64,000 bases of DNA from Phlebiopsis flavidoalba (GCA_035772785.1 JAOCPU010000002.1:558001-622000); one strand, 5' to 3'; positions 24,884-36,852 are shown, counted from the stretch's first letter. Translations and numbers: made by a program. Notes: generated by a model not told the origin, from the letters alone.

Positions 24884-27800
24884 TCACCGCCGTCTGTAAC
24901 AAAAACGCCGACGACTGAGCGAGCCAACATCGCGAGCACGAGCAGTGGTCCACTTCCACACTTCCTCCACGATGCCCTCAAACTGCGTCTCGTCCCACCG
25001 CGTGCGCATCTCGCCTGACTCGGTAAGCGTATATTTGAGAACGTCCTTCACCGTGACGAGCCCCCGTAGAGCACCGTGGTCCTCGACCAGGATGACGCGC
25101 GGGCCCATGCGCTTGAACAGTTGCATGACGATCTCAAGAGGCAGTTGTGGGGCGACGGTGAGCGGTTGTCTGTGGCAGCCACAAGTCAGCCACTGTTGTG
25201 CATACAGCGGGGTATGCATCGTACCTGGTTGACCCACGGCCACAACTTCAACACCTCGCTCGTGTCGACGAGCTCCATTGGGAACGCTTCTCGTCCACAT
25301 CTACACCTGCCCCCCGTCGCAATACCTGAGTACTCCATCTCGTAGCGTGGTCGTCCGTTGCATCTGAGCGGCGAAGCTGCACTGGGTGTCCTGGGTCGTG
25401 CTGTGCATCGCTCGTGAGCTTTGTCTGCAGGAACACGATGACGTGAGCATCACAAAGCGCAGAGACAAGGAGCGAACTGACCGAGTACGTAACGTAGTTT
25501 CTGCTCTTCCTATGTAACCGAGCAGTGTGTTTTGGCCATCAGTGGAAATGATAGGGTATCCTTGGACAGCGGTCGATGATGTAGAGTTTCCTCTGCCAGG
25601 CAGAGTGAGCTATGATCGTCAAACTATTGAAAGTCGCTGACCTATCTCGCGGATGGTGGCTCCTGTGTGACTGGTAGGGTATACAGGTCGGTGTGCATTA
25701 CTCTAGAGACTACAGAAACATCATTAGATATCATCCAAAATAAGTAGTACCACTTACCTGTAATATTATATGCGTGGTCGTCTTTGTCTAAGAAGGGGTA
25801 TCCATTGAAGCGTATCGCTTTCGTCAGCAATTCCCGTTACGTTCCAAGGAAGTCTCCAACAGCTTTCGTAACCAAAAGCACAATCTATCGACAAACGGGT
25901 CAGGAATGTCATGGATGATGAGGCGGGAGGAGATAGCGCACCATAGTGGGTAAAATATATGTCAATGCACCGGTCAGTTCAAGAACATGATGACACTACA
26001 GTCACAGTAATCCTCATGACGCCGCTGCAACGGAGAAATATTCAGCTTCGTTGGTATAACACAGCAAGGGCGGTTATAAACCAAATAGTCACTACCTACA
26101 CTATCAGAGCCGCACAGCGGAACCACACATACGAATGCATTAAGTGAGTTCCCGGACGTGATGACCACAAGGCACGTCTGGCTTGCAGACGGCAAATATA
26201 GCCAGAAGTCTAGGTTGTTTTCTGTAAAGGAGTCTCAGTATCCGGCCGAGTTGAGTAATGGGAATTTACGCTACGCCCACAGCGCCTTCAACGACTATGC
26301 CGACCATGCGAACGAAGGCTCGCGCACAATAGCCATGAGGGGGACAAAATATACCAGCTATCAGGCACTTTGCAGCCGTACGAAATGACGACGATGAGTG
26401 CCCGATTTCTGACAATGGTGGCCACAAAAGCAGGTGAGGTTGATACTCTAGGACCATTGCACAGCACCTCCCAAACCACACCACGACTCTTGAGCAAGCA
26501 TGAGTCGAATTTCCCAATAAGAAAGTATAACATACTGGCTATAGGTGGTCGATAATCGCCACCGCCCTCGCATTCCGGAATAAGCATAGACATGCCCTCC
26601 GTCATGTCGATAAGTAGAAAGCGATTGAAGTACCCTATTCATAGCACAGTGAAAGCTCGCGAGAGTGACTGCCTCGACTACTGCGGATGGTTTGCGAGAT
26701 GCTTTCGACGAGGAAGGCGGGCGAATTTTGCACATGTTAAAATTTGAACCATAAATGCGCCGTATAGACCTACGAACGGCGGATTAGTTCAGGGACCCTG
26801 TCGCAGATCGCGGCGCCGACGGCGAAGACGTACTCCAAATATGCCAAGATAACGAAGAAGTATGATATCTCGAAGAAATGCCAGTCGCGGTCGTTTTTGT
26901 TTCATACGTGACTGAAAAGTACATAGTTTGCCACTTCGATATGGGTTCATCGCCTTTAAGAGGGGTCAGTGAAGAGTTATTTTCTAGATAGGTAGGAGCA
27001 CTCACAGGGACAGTGTGACAGTAGCTACAAGAGCACAGAAGAAGCTTCGCCACATTGTCTTGATGCTGATAGTTGCTCGTCATCTCCTCGAAGAGAATAA
27101 CACACGCGCCAAAATCGGAGAACGAAAAAGCTACAGCGACTCCTGCCGCACTGGATGGCGTAGTAAGAATCTCCCTCATCTTTCCTGTCAGTGATATTTT
27201 AGAATCAAGCCGCATTAGGTTGGGGGAGGTGTTCTCAGTCACCAACATGGCTCTTGGAGAAGCGAGCAAACAGACCAGCTACGACGCTGCCGACGCAGCA
27301 TAGCCATGTGTACGGAAGGTCCCTCTTTGCCTACTGAGAAGTCTGATCCTGACGCGATGACAAGAGGCTGTGGATCATTAGCAGTGCTAGCATGATGTTA
27401 GGGTTTTAAGACGTACCAGAGTCAGACTCTTGATGGCCAGTGTCCAAATCCGAGGAACCCTTTCATGACGAACCCGGCCAGAATGCATTTGATTTCTGAT
27501 ATTCGCGGAACATGCGGCGGTACTTTTGCGATATTCTTCACTAGATGGGCTGCAGTAAATGAGAACGCAGCCGCCTGCCACAGTATTTAATACCAGTGAT
27601 TGAGTTAAACGGATTTGATACATACCGCGATAGCACGGTATATTATCCACTGTGCAAGAGCAACATCGCTCCAAAGGTGCCATGATTCGCAACCCGCCTC
27701 ATCTTCGTATTCAATTTCCCAGCAGCAGAACTGCTGGTTGAGCCACCAGCCATCGTAGCAGTATGCCGCTCCCTTCAGGTCGGATAGCCATTCAGTGATG

Positions 27801-28566
27801 ATGGAAATGAGAGCTGCGTTCACGCCGATGCACGCTCCTAACATCGTACGCGAACCAGTTAGTGACCACAATGAGCACACAGGGGGTAGTGCGTACGTAC
27901 CGACTAGTGACACAACCAGCCAGCTCTGGGCGGCGTCCAGGACCTTTTGCAGCTGCGACCACGTCCACCGTCGAGCGTTACTTCTCCTCTTGGACCCGCG
28001 ATGTATGCTGTGCAGTTCCCTCGACTTCTGTATACGGCGATTTCGGTTTCGCTCTACGATTAGAGTCCTGTACCCAATCTTCAATGATATGTTTAGTATG
28101 CGACCGAACCCCTCGTCCCCAAGAAGCATGCACACACCGATAGTAGTGAAGTCCTCATAACGCCTGCATGCGCGTCAGATCCTGACGTGCAAACCTATGG
28201 ACTGCAGAGACTAACTTGATTATTTCGAACTCTTCTTCGCCATTATCGCGTATATTCTGGGGTAAATCTGCTCATGGTCATGAATGCATCTGGGTTTGTG
28301 AGATGATATTGGCCGGAAACAAGTGGGGTGTCTGCGCGTAACAAGCGCAGTTGAACGAAAGCGCGTATGTACGGGACGCGATCATGCACAGCCAAATGAC
28401 CGAAGTTGCGGACATAACCAAGTTTCTCGCTCAAAGACGCGACGGTTCGAAGACGACTTTTGGACTTTGTAGACCCTCTTCGTTGTGCGTATCTACCTGG
28501 TAAAATGGGACTGTGTGATGATATTGATATTGGGAGTGAACTAACACGGGATCCTCCATTTGTCAA
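24884..28566 (-). CDS. CLC-type chloride channel / H+-Cl- exchanger (GEF1-like)
   Basis: Intracellular chloride transporter of Golgi/endosome/vacuole membranes that supplies counter-charge for V-ATPase acidification. On the minus strand: EDFTTI near 28,155, LDAAQSWLVVSLVG (27,950), IGVNAALISIITEWLSDLK (27,800), GWWLNQQFCCWE (27,730), ISEIKCILAGFVMKGFLGF (27,450-27,520). The gating-glutamate loop SVGKEGPSVHMA is at about 27,305-27,345. GKMREILTTPSSAAGVAVAF follows (27,150), then ECEGGGDY (26,570), VMRITVTV and TGALTYILPTM (25,950-26,020), and AIRFNGYPFLDKDDHAYN (25,780). The second CBS domain, LEIVMQLFKRMGPRVILVED and LRGLVTVKDVLKYT, is at 25,020-25,140. A clean intron (GTACGA...CCACAG) separates PWVNQ from PLTVAPQLP near 25,170-25,230. 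Frameshifts occur in most exons. The start is uncertain between 28,160 and 28,566. Confidence 0.92.
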
Positions 28567-28634
28567 TGATACTACGAGTACGTCGCATTATGCCTTGTGT
28601 TACATTTCACGAAATCAGCATGTTCCGTGTCGCG

Positions 28635-29783
28635 TTAGACACGGTTGACACGACCGCTGATTGACCCAGGAGTGAACTCGCCAGCTTGCGCCGATCATGA
28701 GGAGACCAACTGGAGGAACGAAGATGTCAATATACACCACATTGCTACTGCAAACTATTGGCATACCGATGAGTCCGAAGAGACCATAAGATGCTGCCAA
28801 AGACGATCTCTACGATGAGGATTTATTGACGAAGAGTGCCGCGGTCCGCAGCATCTGAGAGTGCAGCTGTCGATCCAGTAATGCCGACACAGACACCGCA
28901 ACAGCAGATTGCATGCACACGACGGTGAGTCCGCCCCAAAACAAGGCGTAGCCTGCGGAAACATCAATATCAGCGCAAAAGCTCGCACATGAGGGTGACA
29001 TACCTGCTGTAGTAATTCTCCCGGGTGTACAGCTGCGCCTCTGGAATGTTTACAATCTTAGCCGAGTATAACGATTCCAATAATCTAGCATAAATTAAGC
29101 TTGCACATCCGGCTTGACTATTATGAGTGAATATACGCACTACACCGTAAATAGGGCGACTCCCACCCTCGCAGAAGCAGAAGATGATGCTGTACGCGTT
29201 TGTGGGTTGAGTGGTTGGCAGGATAGGTGATAGCAAATTTACCTAATAAAGATTCTTGGTCCTGATGCGAGGTGCTCTCACACCACCACCCACGAGGATG
29301 GGACGCGCCAGTGACGAAGATACCCCTGCACAGGTGCGGTTGCTCTATCTAAGGCTCGTCAAATAGGAAAAATAGGGATGTGTGAGGCGCACTACCGTAC
29401 CACCCTGCAACACCAAGACACTCTAAACCAATGCAAAGGACAATTCCTAATGATGCCTACATATGGACTCGTCTCCTCCAGGAATTGACGCGACACTTGA
29501 AAATGCTTCACACCGGAGCCTAGACGTCACCAGCATAAGCCGCCATCGGCCAAATATCCCTGGAGATACTGACGCGGTAAACAGCAGATAAAGAGCAATG
29601 CACAACAACAAGAAAATGATGCAGACCATACGTATAGTATGAGTATAGGCCCAGTGCTCGTGAGGCCGACGAGCGAGAAGGAGGTGGTTGTCTGCGGACA
29701 CAGGTTGGCCGAGGATGGCTGCAGCTGGCAATCGGAAAGCGCGCGCTTAAAACCCTAACCCGCCATGCTATGGACAGCATCAA
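28635..29783 (-). CDS. VMA16: V-type proton ATPase proteolipid subunit c''
   Basis: Membrane-rotor subunit of the vacuolar H+-ATPase. Minus-strand segments in order: MVCIIFLLLCIALYLLFT (first membrane helix, about 29,600), LGIVLCIGLECLGVAGW (29,410-29,460), IFVTGAS plus a Gly/Val-rich turn and STSHQDQESL-type frame-shifted RAPRIRTKNL (29,260-29,320). An intron follows, then SIIFCFCEGGSRPIYGVV (29,130-29,180, the ion-binding Glu helix region), AAQLYTRENYYSRY-like sequence (29,010), YALFWGGLTVVCM (28,920-28,950), DPALFVNKS-like sequence (28,820), SYGLFGLIGMPIV (28,750) and VGLLMIG, then GEFTPGSISGRVNRV with TAA at complement 28,635-28,637. Five hydrophobic segments match the roughly 200-residue family. 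The first exon is uncertain. It is only about 70 bases upstream of the CLC gene and head to head with the Arf-like GTPase. Confidence 0.9.
29751..29761. promoter_or_regulatory. AACCCTAACCC element between VMA16 and the Arf-like gene
   Basis: A telo-box-like AACCCTAACCC lies 58-68 bases upstream of the GTPase ATG (29,819) and at, or within, the 5' end of VMA16. The whole divergent promoter region is under about 100 bases, so this is a candidate shared regulatory site. The role is inferred. Confidence 0.35.
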
Positions 29784-29818
29784 CAGTACTGACCAATTGC
29801 GCTCTTCAGTTCGTTCCC

Positions 29819-30827
29819 ATGTATCACCTACTTCAAGGAGTTTTTGCTATGAATAATCTCACAAGGTAGCTTTCATTCTTCAGGATAGTGACCTTTACAA
29901 AACTCTTGTCAGAAAGGAAGAATTCTCTTGTGATCATTCTTGGGCCTAGACGGAGCCGGGAAGACGGTACGTTTGCGACGCGACTTCGCGCATGACGCTG
30001 CACACTTACGTTCGTAGTAGACTCTGCTGTGAGAAAAAAATTAAGACTTTCTATAATGACAAAGCCCTGTGACCGGGACTATCTCCCGACAAGATAGGCC
30101 CCACGGTCGGCCAGAACAGTACGTGTGCTAGACACGCTCTGTGAACGTAATTGACCGTCGCGCCAGTGGGAAAGATATCCCTACCGTCAACAATACTAAA
30201 GTTCTGGGGACTTGGGTGGTCAACGTGGCATCAGGTCCATATGGCATCGCTACTACGATGACTGTCACGCAGTCGTTTATGTCATCGACGTCGGAGGATC
30301 GCGATGGAGACTCAGCGAAGTGGTTGGGAGGTATTCGGTGAGTTCTCCCATCCGAATCATTCTCAAAGACACTAAGCATGTGCAAGGAACCTAAGAAAGC
30401 GTGCTTTCGGCGCCCCAAATTTTGGGTGTTCCCTTGCTCTTATTAAGCGAAACAAGCAAGATAGCCCACGCAGCCTGTCGGTGGAAGAGATCCCGGAACG
30501 ACTACGAAGACTGGTACCGACACAAGCTGGACAGTGCTCGGCGGACGTACGGCTCTGAGAACGAGAGACCGAACATCGCCAAAGAACGCATTGCCAGCCT
30601 AGATGTCATGGGCGTGTCCGCATTGGAAGGGTAAGTCCGCCGAATGCTTGGTAACCTGCGCATGCAAGCGGAGCTGGACACATACTGTTAAGCACGGGTG
30701 TGAGAGAGCCGCTGTGGACTGGTTGTTCATACGGGTGCAGAATAGTAGAAGAAGGTGCGCTCCGTCTTCTCCTTGTGGGTCTTTTCTAAACTATTTCAAT
30801 AGGGAAGACCAAGGAACAGGAGAGTGA
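29819..30827 (+). CDS. Arf-like small GTPase (ARFRP1 / yeast Arl3 type)
   Basis: Golgi GTPase that recruits Arl1 and tethers at the trans-Golgi. It starts with MYHLLQG at 29,819, as in ARFRP1. Exon 1 ends at GTAGCT (29,857); exon 2 begins KEEFSLVI and contains the P-loop GLDGAGKT (29,945-29,966) with one extra G. Exon 3 has KIKTFYND and LSPDKIGPTVGQN, ending in GTACGT. Exon 4 has FWDLGGQRGIRSIWHRYYDD (30,208-30,265), including the switch-II WDLGGQ, then HAVVYVID. VLSAPQILGVPLLLL is followed by the guanine-specificity motif NKQD, recoverable by removing one A at 30,450. NDYEDWYRHKLDSARRTYG and RIASLDVMGVSALEG follow, then a GTAAGT intron and the final AVDWLFIRVQNSRR. The stop position is tentative. 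Confidence 0.92.
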
Positions 30828-30829
30828 TA

Positions 30830-31178
30830 TTTTTGGTCCTTCATTGAATAACTGCTCCGCGACTTGTCTTTGCTACGATCCCGCATGTTTCCATCTTCCG
30901 CTCTACTGATTGCGATCTCCGTCGTCCCTCGCTGGGTACTACAAATTTAGCTGTTTGTATTGCAATGGAAGATACACCCGTACATCCCAAGTTGTACGTT
31001 TGGAACTCGAGACCTTGGTTTCTTAGTGATCGTCCTTTTCCTGCCCCTGCACCGTGGAAAGAAGCCTTAGCAATTCGACAAAATTTCACATATCTACCAA
31101 AGCTACAGGTCGTGTTCCCGAGCCCCGTGATGGATGGGCAGAAGCAAGACGTGAATTGCCCCAGACTCCGAATATACA
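30830..31178. other. Convergent 3' spacer
   Basis: About 350 bases between the stops of the Arf-like gene (+) and the zinc-finger gene (-). An open 113-codon minus-strand frame and a 73-codon plus-strand frame overlap here and have no recognisable motif; I treat both as chance. Confidence 0.4.
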
Positions 31179-33080
31179 TCACGTAGTTTCCATTGAGTCC
31201 TCATTCTCGTTTTCATCAAAATCATCGTCATCTTCCTCCTCGAGTGCGGCTTCAGCCTCAGCCTGTGCCTGAGCAGCAGCAGCAGCCTGCGCGATGGCCT
31301 CCTCCAGAAGTTTCGTCTGCTCCTCCGACAGCCATGGCAATGATATTGACGCGGCGGAAGACGGAGTGTCCACTGGTGTCCCTACGGCGGGCCCGCCAGT
31401 CTGATCTGCAGGCGCATCTGGAGCCGACGCAAGCGGCGGCGGAGGTTGGTATGGTGGATGCGACCGTGCCATGACGCTCGCCAACGTCGGATGAGGACCT
31501 GCGGTGGGCGCGGGGGGGAACGCGGCAGATGGGCCTGTCGGGGCTACACGACTCTTGATGATAAGGGGTCTTATAGCTGCAGGGCGGATATCTGAGCTTG
31601 CTCGACGACATGCGGCGCGACCTCTCCTTCCTCCGTCTTGTCTTTCATCGCCTGCTGACGCCGGCTCGCCCAAATCGATTTGTGCACCTGGGGGAAGGCT
31701 GTTCGCGTTTGCAAGTTGGTTTGGCGACAATCCCGCTCCATATCTTGGCGCGTCGCGTCGCGTCCTCCTCACTTCTTCCTTGTCAACTTCGACCTCTTCA
31801 ATCTCCGCTGTTGCGCATGCGATGTCGACGTGACCTTTGCCTCCTCTCCCGCGGCTGTCCTTGTGTCGCGTTTGATGGCGTCTCGTCTTGAGAATATCTG
31901 TTGCAACCACGGCATTTTCCATGCAGTCTTATCATGTAGCTTAGCGTGTCGCTTGAGGTCATGGTTTCGCTGAAAGGATAGCGGGACATGATGGACACCT
32001 ATACGGGCGGTCAACTAGAGCATGCACCCGTTTGATGGGTCCGCAAGGAGTATAGTCTGTAGAACGTTTTTGTACATCCCGGGAAGAGACATGGGTAGAC
32101 CGCAGTGCCATATCTGGCGGGGTTTGTCGGAGCAGGCGCACCCCATGGTGTAGGCGCAGGTCCAATGGGTACTTTGCTCAAGACACCGAGCAATCTGGAT
32201 GAGGGCTCCGAGTTCTTGCAGCGCGTTCGACTGCTCTGGGCGCGCTCTGGGTGCAGACGTTACAGCGAACAAGTACACTTGGTGAAGTGGATATTGTATC
32301 GGCAGGATGAGTTTGAGGATCTGGGGGTGCGCCCGTCAGGGGCTGCGAGGAGAAGGCGAGAGAGATAGTCTGGACGGCTTGCGAAACCTGAGCGAGGATG
32401 TCCGGGAACTCAATGGCTGCCCGTTTCGCAAAACGGTCATCACTGGGCTCTTCATCCGTCTGGTCACGTTTCCTGCCGCTTGCCCTTGTCAAGTTGAATG
32501 GCTGCAGCGATCAGAGTTGCGCATCGAAGAGAAAAGTACCTCGGACTTGGCGAGGGAGACACAACAGCATCGCTGAGAGGTTTTGCGAGGTCCTTCGCAA
32601 TAGTATTCGACGTAGCGCAGCGAGTAAGAATGTCTAGAACACTGGTGTGTTCTCCCTGTGGGGTACGAACTTGGTATAAGGCATGCGTAGGCGAGCGTTG
32701 CCCGGACGATAGGGTCTTTGTATGCAAACGATAGTATCGTCCGCACAGTGACAAGCGCAGCCTCTTGCTTTCGGGCCTGAGAGTTCGGGCTGGTGGACTC
32801 TGTGTATCTGGCGAGTCTTGAGGTGGCGCAAGATTTTCATGTGAGGGTACAGCAGCCTGCGTAGACTGAGCATCTGGAGCACTGCTTGTTGAAGCAACTG
32901 CACTGGCTTCCGCTTGCGCTTTGGCAATATCGGCCAACAGTTGATCTCCTAGCCGTTTAGCAATCTCTTCAGCCTCCACGTCGTATTCATCGTCATCATA
33001 CTCCTCTTCTCCCTCATCCCATTCCTCTTGCTGAGCTTGAGCTAGAGCTTTGTCCAAAGCCGCTACCCTGCAACGTCCAT
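31179..33080 (-). CDS. C2H2 zinc-finger transcription factor
   Basis: Probable nuclear DNA-binding regulator. The start MDVA at complement 33,078-33,080 is separated by a small indel from AALDKALAQAQQEEWDEGEE, an acidic opening with a following helical AEEIAKRLGDQLLADIAKAQ. The middle is Pro/Ser/Thr-rich, including GEHTSVLDILTRCA near 32,640. Three C2H2 fingers lie at about 31,860-32,110: YPCLFPGCTKTFYRLYSLRTH, PYRCPSCPAIFSRNHDLKRHAKLH (frameshift inside), and WKCRGCNRYFSRRDAIKRH. The three-finger arrangement with an SRRDAIKRH end resembles the ACE2/Crz1/Msn2 sort of factor, but assignment to one is not possible. After the fingers come a basic/acidic linker, a Pro/Ala-rich segment and a C-terminal Gln/Ala repeat ending in a Glu/Asp run, with the stop at 31,179-31,181. 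Confidence 0.85.
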
Positions 33081-33089
33081 GTCTCGGGT

Positions 33090-35903
33090 TCCGGTCCAGA
33101 TATTGCGATAAAAAAGTGATGAAAGATAGCGAGTAGAAGGTCCTGAGAAGCTTCTTGTGGATTATTCGGTACAAGTACAAGCGATGAGGATGTGGAGACT
33201 ATGGACGGACTTGGTGAGCAAAAACGCAAAAACGGAATCACCGACAATCGCCGGATGACCCGCCTTGTTTGATAGACGCCTCATCAAACTCTCTGTTGGC
33301 GCGCGAAAGTCAAGCCATTCCGAAGCTATTCACCTCTGACACCCTTAGCAATATGTGAGAAAGACTGTTTTATGTGACCAAAACAAATTATCGTGTGTTG
33401 ACATCTGAATTTACTAGCAGTCCGCTTAGAATATAAATATCCCACTCTAGCATGGGTTCGTTCGACCCGTGGCATGGTCATCCGAGTCGTTGCTGGCAAG
33501 CATTCGTGACTGTGTCCTCAATCCGTCGGGTCGCGATAATGACATCTGGTCTGACAAGAATCGGTTGGAACCCGACGTGTGATTCCGGAACCAGAGCATA
33601 AAGTTACGCTCAGCTTAGGCGAGTCGCACAAACCTTCCTCCTGAGCATACCAGCGTTCGAGATCCCAGAACGCACCCCTCGGGCGACCTTCTAGAGTTTG
33701 ACCGAGGCTGATTCAGACGAGCTCTAGGTATGCGCGGGTTTGTGATCTTGAGACAATGGTCAGAAGAAAGGATCTAGATAGCAATGCATGAAATGCGATA
33801 TATTCTCTTTGAATCACCCACCATTCTGAGCAGAGACGATGAAGGTCATCGCTACAGACCGAGGTGATATTGCACAGTGACCTGGAGAGATCAATCTGTA
33901 TCCCTCGGTGGAGCCCGACACACCCCAAAATGCGTCCGTTCATTGTTTGAAGCCACCTCGGGCACCAGCCCAGTGGGGCAGAGCAGAGCCGACTTGATAG
34001 GGGGGAATGTTTCATGGCTCTATGCATCTGTGGCAGACACACGCGGCGTTGGGCCTCCGGATGAGCGTCGGCAACTAGAACTTTGTCTGCCCTCGTCATG
34101 GGGCGCAAGGGGCGCACGCCTAGCAAACGCACAACATCATCTAAAACCCGCGAAATACAAATGGGTCGACCCGCTGTTTCAACCTTGTTGTGGTAAATAT
34201 ATTCTTCCAGTGGTGAATTTGTAGTAGCCAGTAGCGAGATCCACAGGGCGTGCCTTCTCCACGTTCAATGCCAAAGACCGCCGGGCTCACCGGTCGGCGG
34301 TTCCTTTGCAGAGAAGAGGTGAGACCTCTGAGTCTATCACTTTGCGGGTAAGTCCCTAGAAGCCCTGCTGGGCGGCGAAATGAGCATGCGTATCCACGCG
34401 ACGGACACGAGAACAAAGACTCGCCTTCCACGACCGTAAATGAAAACCAATGTCCCTGAACCAGGAGTCGGCGGGCTGTCCAGAATGCGCCTGCCGTTCG
34501 TGCCGTGACGTCTCGTCGCGTTTGTTCCGAGGCGGGGTGAACTGTTCATGCGTGCCCGCAGCAGGAGAAAGTGGTAGGGGCAGAACCGGAAGAAAGCGCG
34601 ATCGGGACACCGTGCCGAGCGCGCGTTGTGTGCACGTCACGCCCTTCGGATTTCGGATGCTTTGTGGCGGCGCACGCAGGTCAGGGTCGGAAAGAGCCAG
34701 TGTGAATGGTGACCGATCGACAGGGCACAGGACGCGGAGCTTCAGGCGAGATGCCGGTAGATAAAATGAACGGTGATTCGGAGTTGGAAGAGAAAAATGG
34801 CGGGAGGGGCTCGGAGAAGAGAGCGAGGGCGTGCCCGAGAGTTGGCAGGGAGAGTAAGAGATAGACAAGGAGTTGCGTATCTAGATGGATATCTAAGGCC
34901 ATGGCGGGGATCTGCTGAGTAGAAGCCGCAGGCTGAAGATATACCATGTCCTCGGATCTGTCGGTGGTATGACTGAAAGTCCGCGTCAGTCCAGGAGAAC
35001 GTGTTGTCGACGCGTGAGACGTCAAGCTTCGAAAGATTCAACGAGCTCCGGTGTCGACCATTGCGTAGAACTGCTGCGTAAAGAGTCAATAGAGCCCCGA
35101 GACTGATATCAATTGTAAGTGGTCCCGTAAAACCTTTGTCGAAGGTATTTGAGACTCTCTGGGCGTGCTGCAGGGCCAATCGTTCTGCCCACGTTTTGAT
35201 AAGGACGGTAGAGACAGGGCCAAGGTGCCAGATTTGGTCCGCGGAGGCTTTATATGTGACGCCCTCTAGACTCTGTGAGAAAGTCGTAGAAGAAACGTGG
35301 AGAAACACACACCGATGGGGATTGTTGCATTCAGTTCGAGCTCGCCGGGACGAGCATGACAAACGAGCATGCACATACTGAGGAATCTGGTCGGCACTCG
35401 GTATCTTTTATCTGCAAGCGTTGGCATGACACAAGATAGTCGTTCGCAGGGAGCTGTAGTATCAACGACGTTGAGTAGATTGAAGCGCATCGTCGCGTAA
35501 CGGCTGCATGTATGCGCACAGTGTACCGTAGACTTGAGCGTTGCCGTTGAGTCGACAATGTGATATAGGAGTGCTGTGAAGACGGTCAGCTCGCGCAGAG
35601 TGGCCCACAGCATAGATCTGAAGTTCAAAGTCATTACTATTTGCTCTAGTGGGTTCATCGATCACATAGCGAGAGAGTATAAACACAAGAGCCGTTTCCA
35701 TGGTCGGAAGTCGTCAATCAAGCTGAGCTCAAGGGCCGGTTCCCCGTGGTCAAGTTGTTACCGCTAAGCGCCGACGCGACTCACGCGAGCATTGCACGCC
35801 ACATCGAGTTCTGCTCCTGTTTGCGCGTCGTTTGGATGTTTTTAGAATTTTCTAAACATGCGAAAGCAGTTAGAGCGGCTACCAGGTGGAAAATCGAGGG
35901 ATC
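33090..35903. other. 2.8-kb stretch without a supported gene
   Basis: Between the zinc-finger gene start and the transposon. The longest frame is 210 codons on the minus strand (34,742-35,374), with LALQHAQRVSNTF and LTIDISLGALLTLYAAVLRN. It could be part of a degraded or frame-shifted membrane protein gene continuing upstream to about 35,700, but I recognise no family and splice structure is unclear. Confidence 0.35.
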
Positions 35904-35911
35904 CAACATAA
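35904..35911. repeat. Target-site duplication, left copy
   Basis: CAACATAA, identical to 36,845-36,852 on the other side of the terminal inverted repeats. Confidence 0.8.
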
Positions 35912-35931
35912 TAAGGCTCCAACTGTTTAGT
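35912..35931 (+). repeat. Left terminal inverted repeat
   Basis: 20 bases, perfectly complementary to 36,825-36,844. Confidence 0.9.
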
Positions 35932-36824
35932 CGTTATTTACTGTTTATAAACTGTTTAAACTGGTGTTTATATGTTCTATGTTTATTTACAAAATGTCCG
36001 TATAAACTGGCGTTAAACTGTTTATAAACAGTAAACTACAACAGTTTCTGTACATCAGTATAAGCTGTACCTCTACAGAGTCAAGCTGCTCATTGTGGGT
36101 CACAGTCTTACAGTTGCACGCACCTGATTCCGACGACGTCGTATCAGGACTCGACACGGAACCACGGTCAAGGCGCGCGTCGGTCAGGCGTCTAATTGGC
36201 ACCATAATAAGACAAGGAGGCGGGACCGTGTGACCGTCCATGCACGCAATGCCTCGCAGCATCAAGCAATAAGAATAGTGGTAAGAAATAGTGGATTAGG
36301 TAGGTTATGAGTACCTCGACGGGAGCTTTCGTTGTATATTACTCCTGCACTAGTATGAAGATTAGGACAACCGGAAAGTCCTGGACGTTCCTTCGAAATC
36401 CTGCCCATCCGGCCGGGAGCTCTCTCACGCCTCGAGCATGTTACCGAGCTCGCTACAGACCTGTGAAAATTGTACTACGCGCCACGACTGACACTGACCT
36501 TGCTCAAACTCGCTGGGATCCCATCAAACCTCTCGCACCAATGGTCCCTCACCAGTGCTTCGCGCTTAGCGCCAGGCTGAGCGAGCTGTCGTCGTGCCCC
36601 TCTAGTCACCTCGGGTACAACAGATGGAAGTCTCAGACAGCCATAGATTGTAATAAATAACCAATAGATCTCTCCCCATAGCTCTTGGAGGCCGATTTCG
36701 TGGAGGACAGCATATACTGTTTAGTTTTTACTGTCTATAAACGTGTTTAGTTTACTGTCTATAAACTGTTTTATAAACTGTTTATAACTGCTTACTGTTT
36801 ATTTACAAATTTTCGTAAACATAA

Positions 36825-36844
36825 ACTAAACAGTTGGAGCCTTA
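36825..36844 (-). repeat. Right terminal inverted repeat
   Basis: 20 bases, perfectly complementary to 35,912-35,931. Confidence 0.9.
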
Positions 36845-36852
36845 CAACATAA
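36845..36852. repeat. Target-site duplication, right copy
   Basis: CAACATAA, identical to 35,904-35,911. Confidence 0.8.

Larger units (their letters stand above)
35912..36844. mobile_element. Non-autonomous DNA transposon (MITE-like, possible hAT)
   Basis: A 933-bp element bounded by perfect 20-bp terminal inverted repeats, TAAGGCTCCAACTGTTTAGT at 35,912-35,931 and its reverse complement at 36,825-36,844. It is flanked directly by an 8-bp target duplication, CAACATAA. Inside each end are many AT-rich copies of variants of ACTGTTTATAAACTG in both orientations (35,935-36,035 and 36,705-36,800), as subterminal transposase-binding repeats often are. The middle (about 36,040-36,700) has no transposase-like frame; the longest open frame is 117 codons without motifs. 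An 8-bp duplication is typical of the hAT superfamily, so mobilisation in trans by a hAT transposase is inferred. The intact ends suggest recent insertion. Confidence 0.85.

Noticed and set aside
31504..31973. Plus-strand frames opposite the zinc-finger gene
   Set aside because: Antisense shadows of a gene confirmed by three C2H2 fingers on the minus strand.
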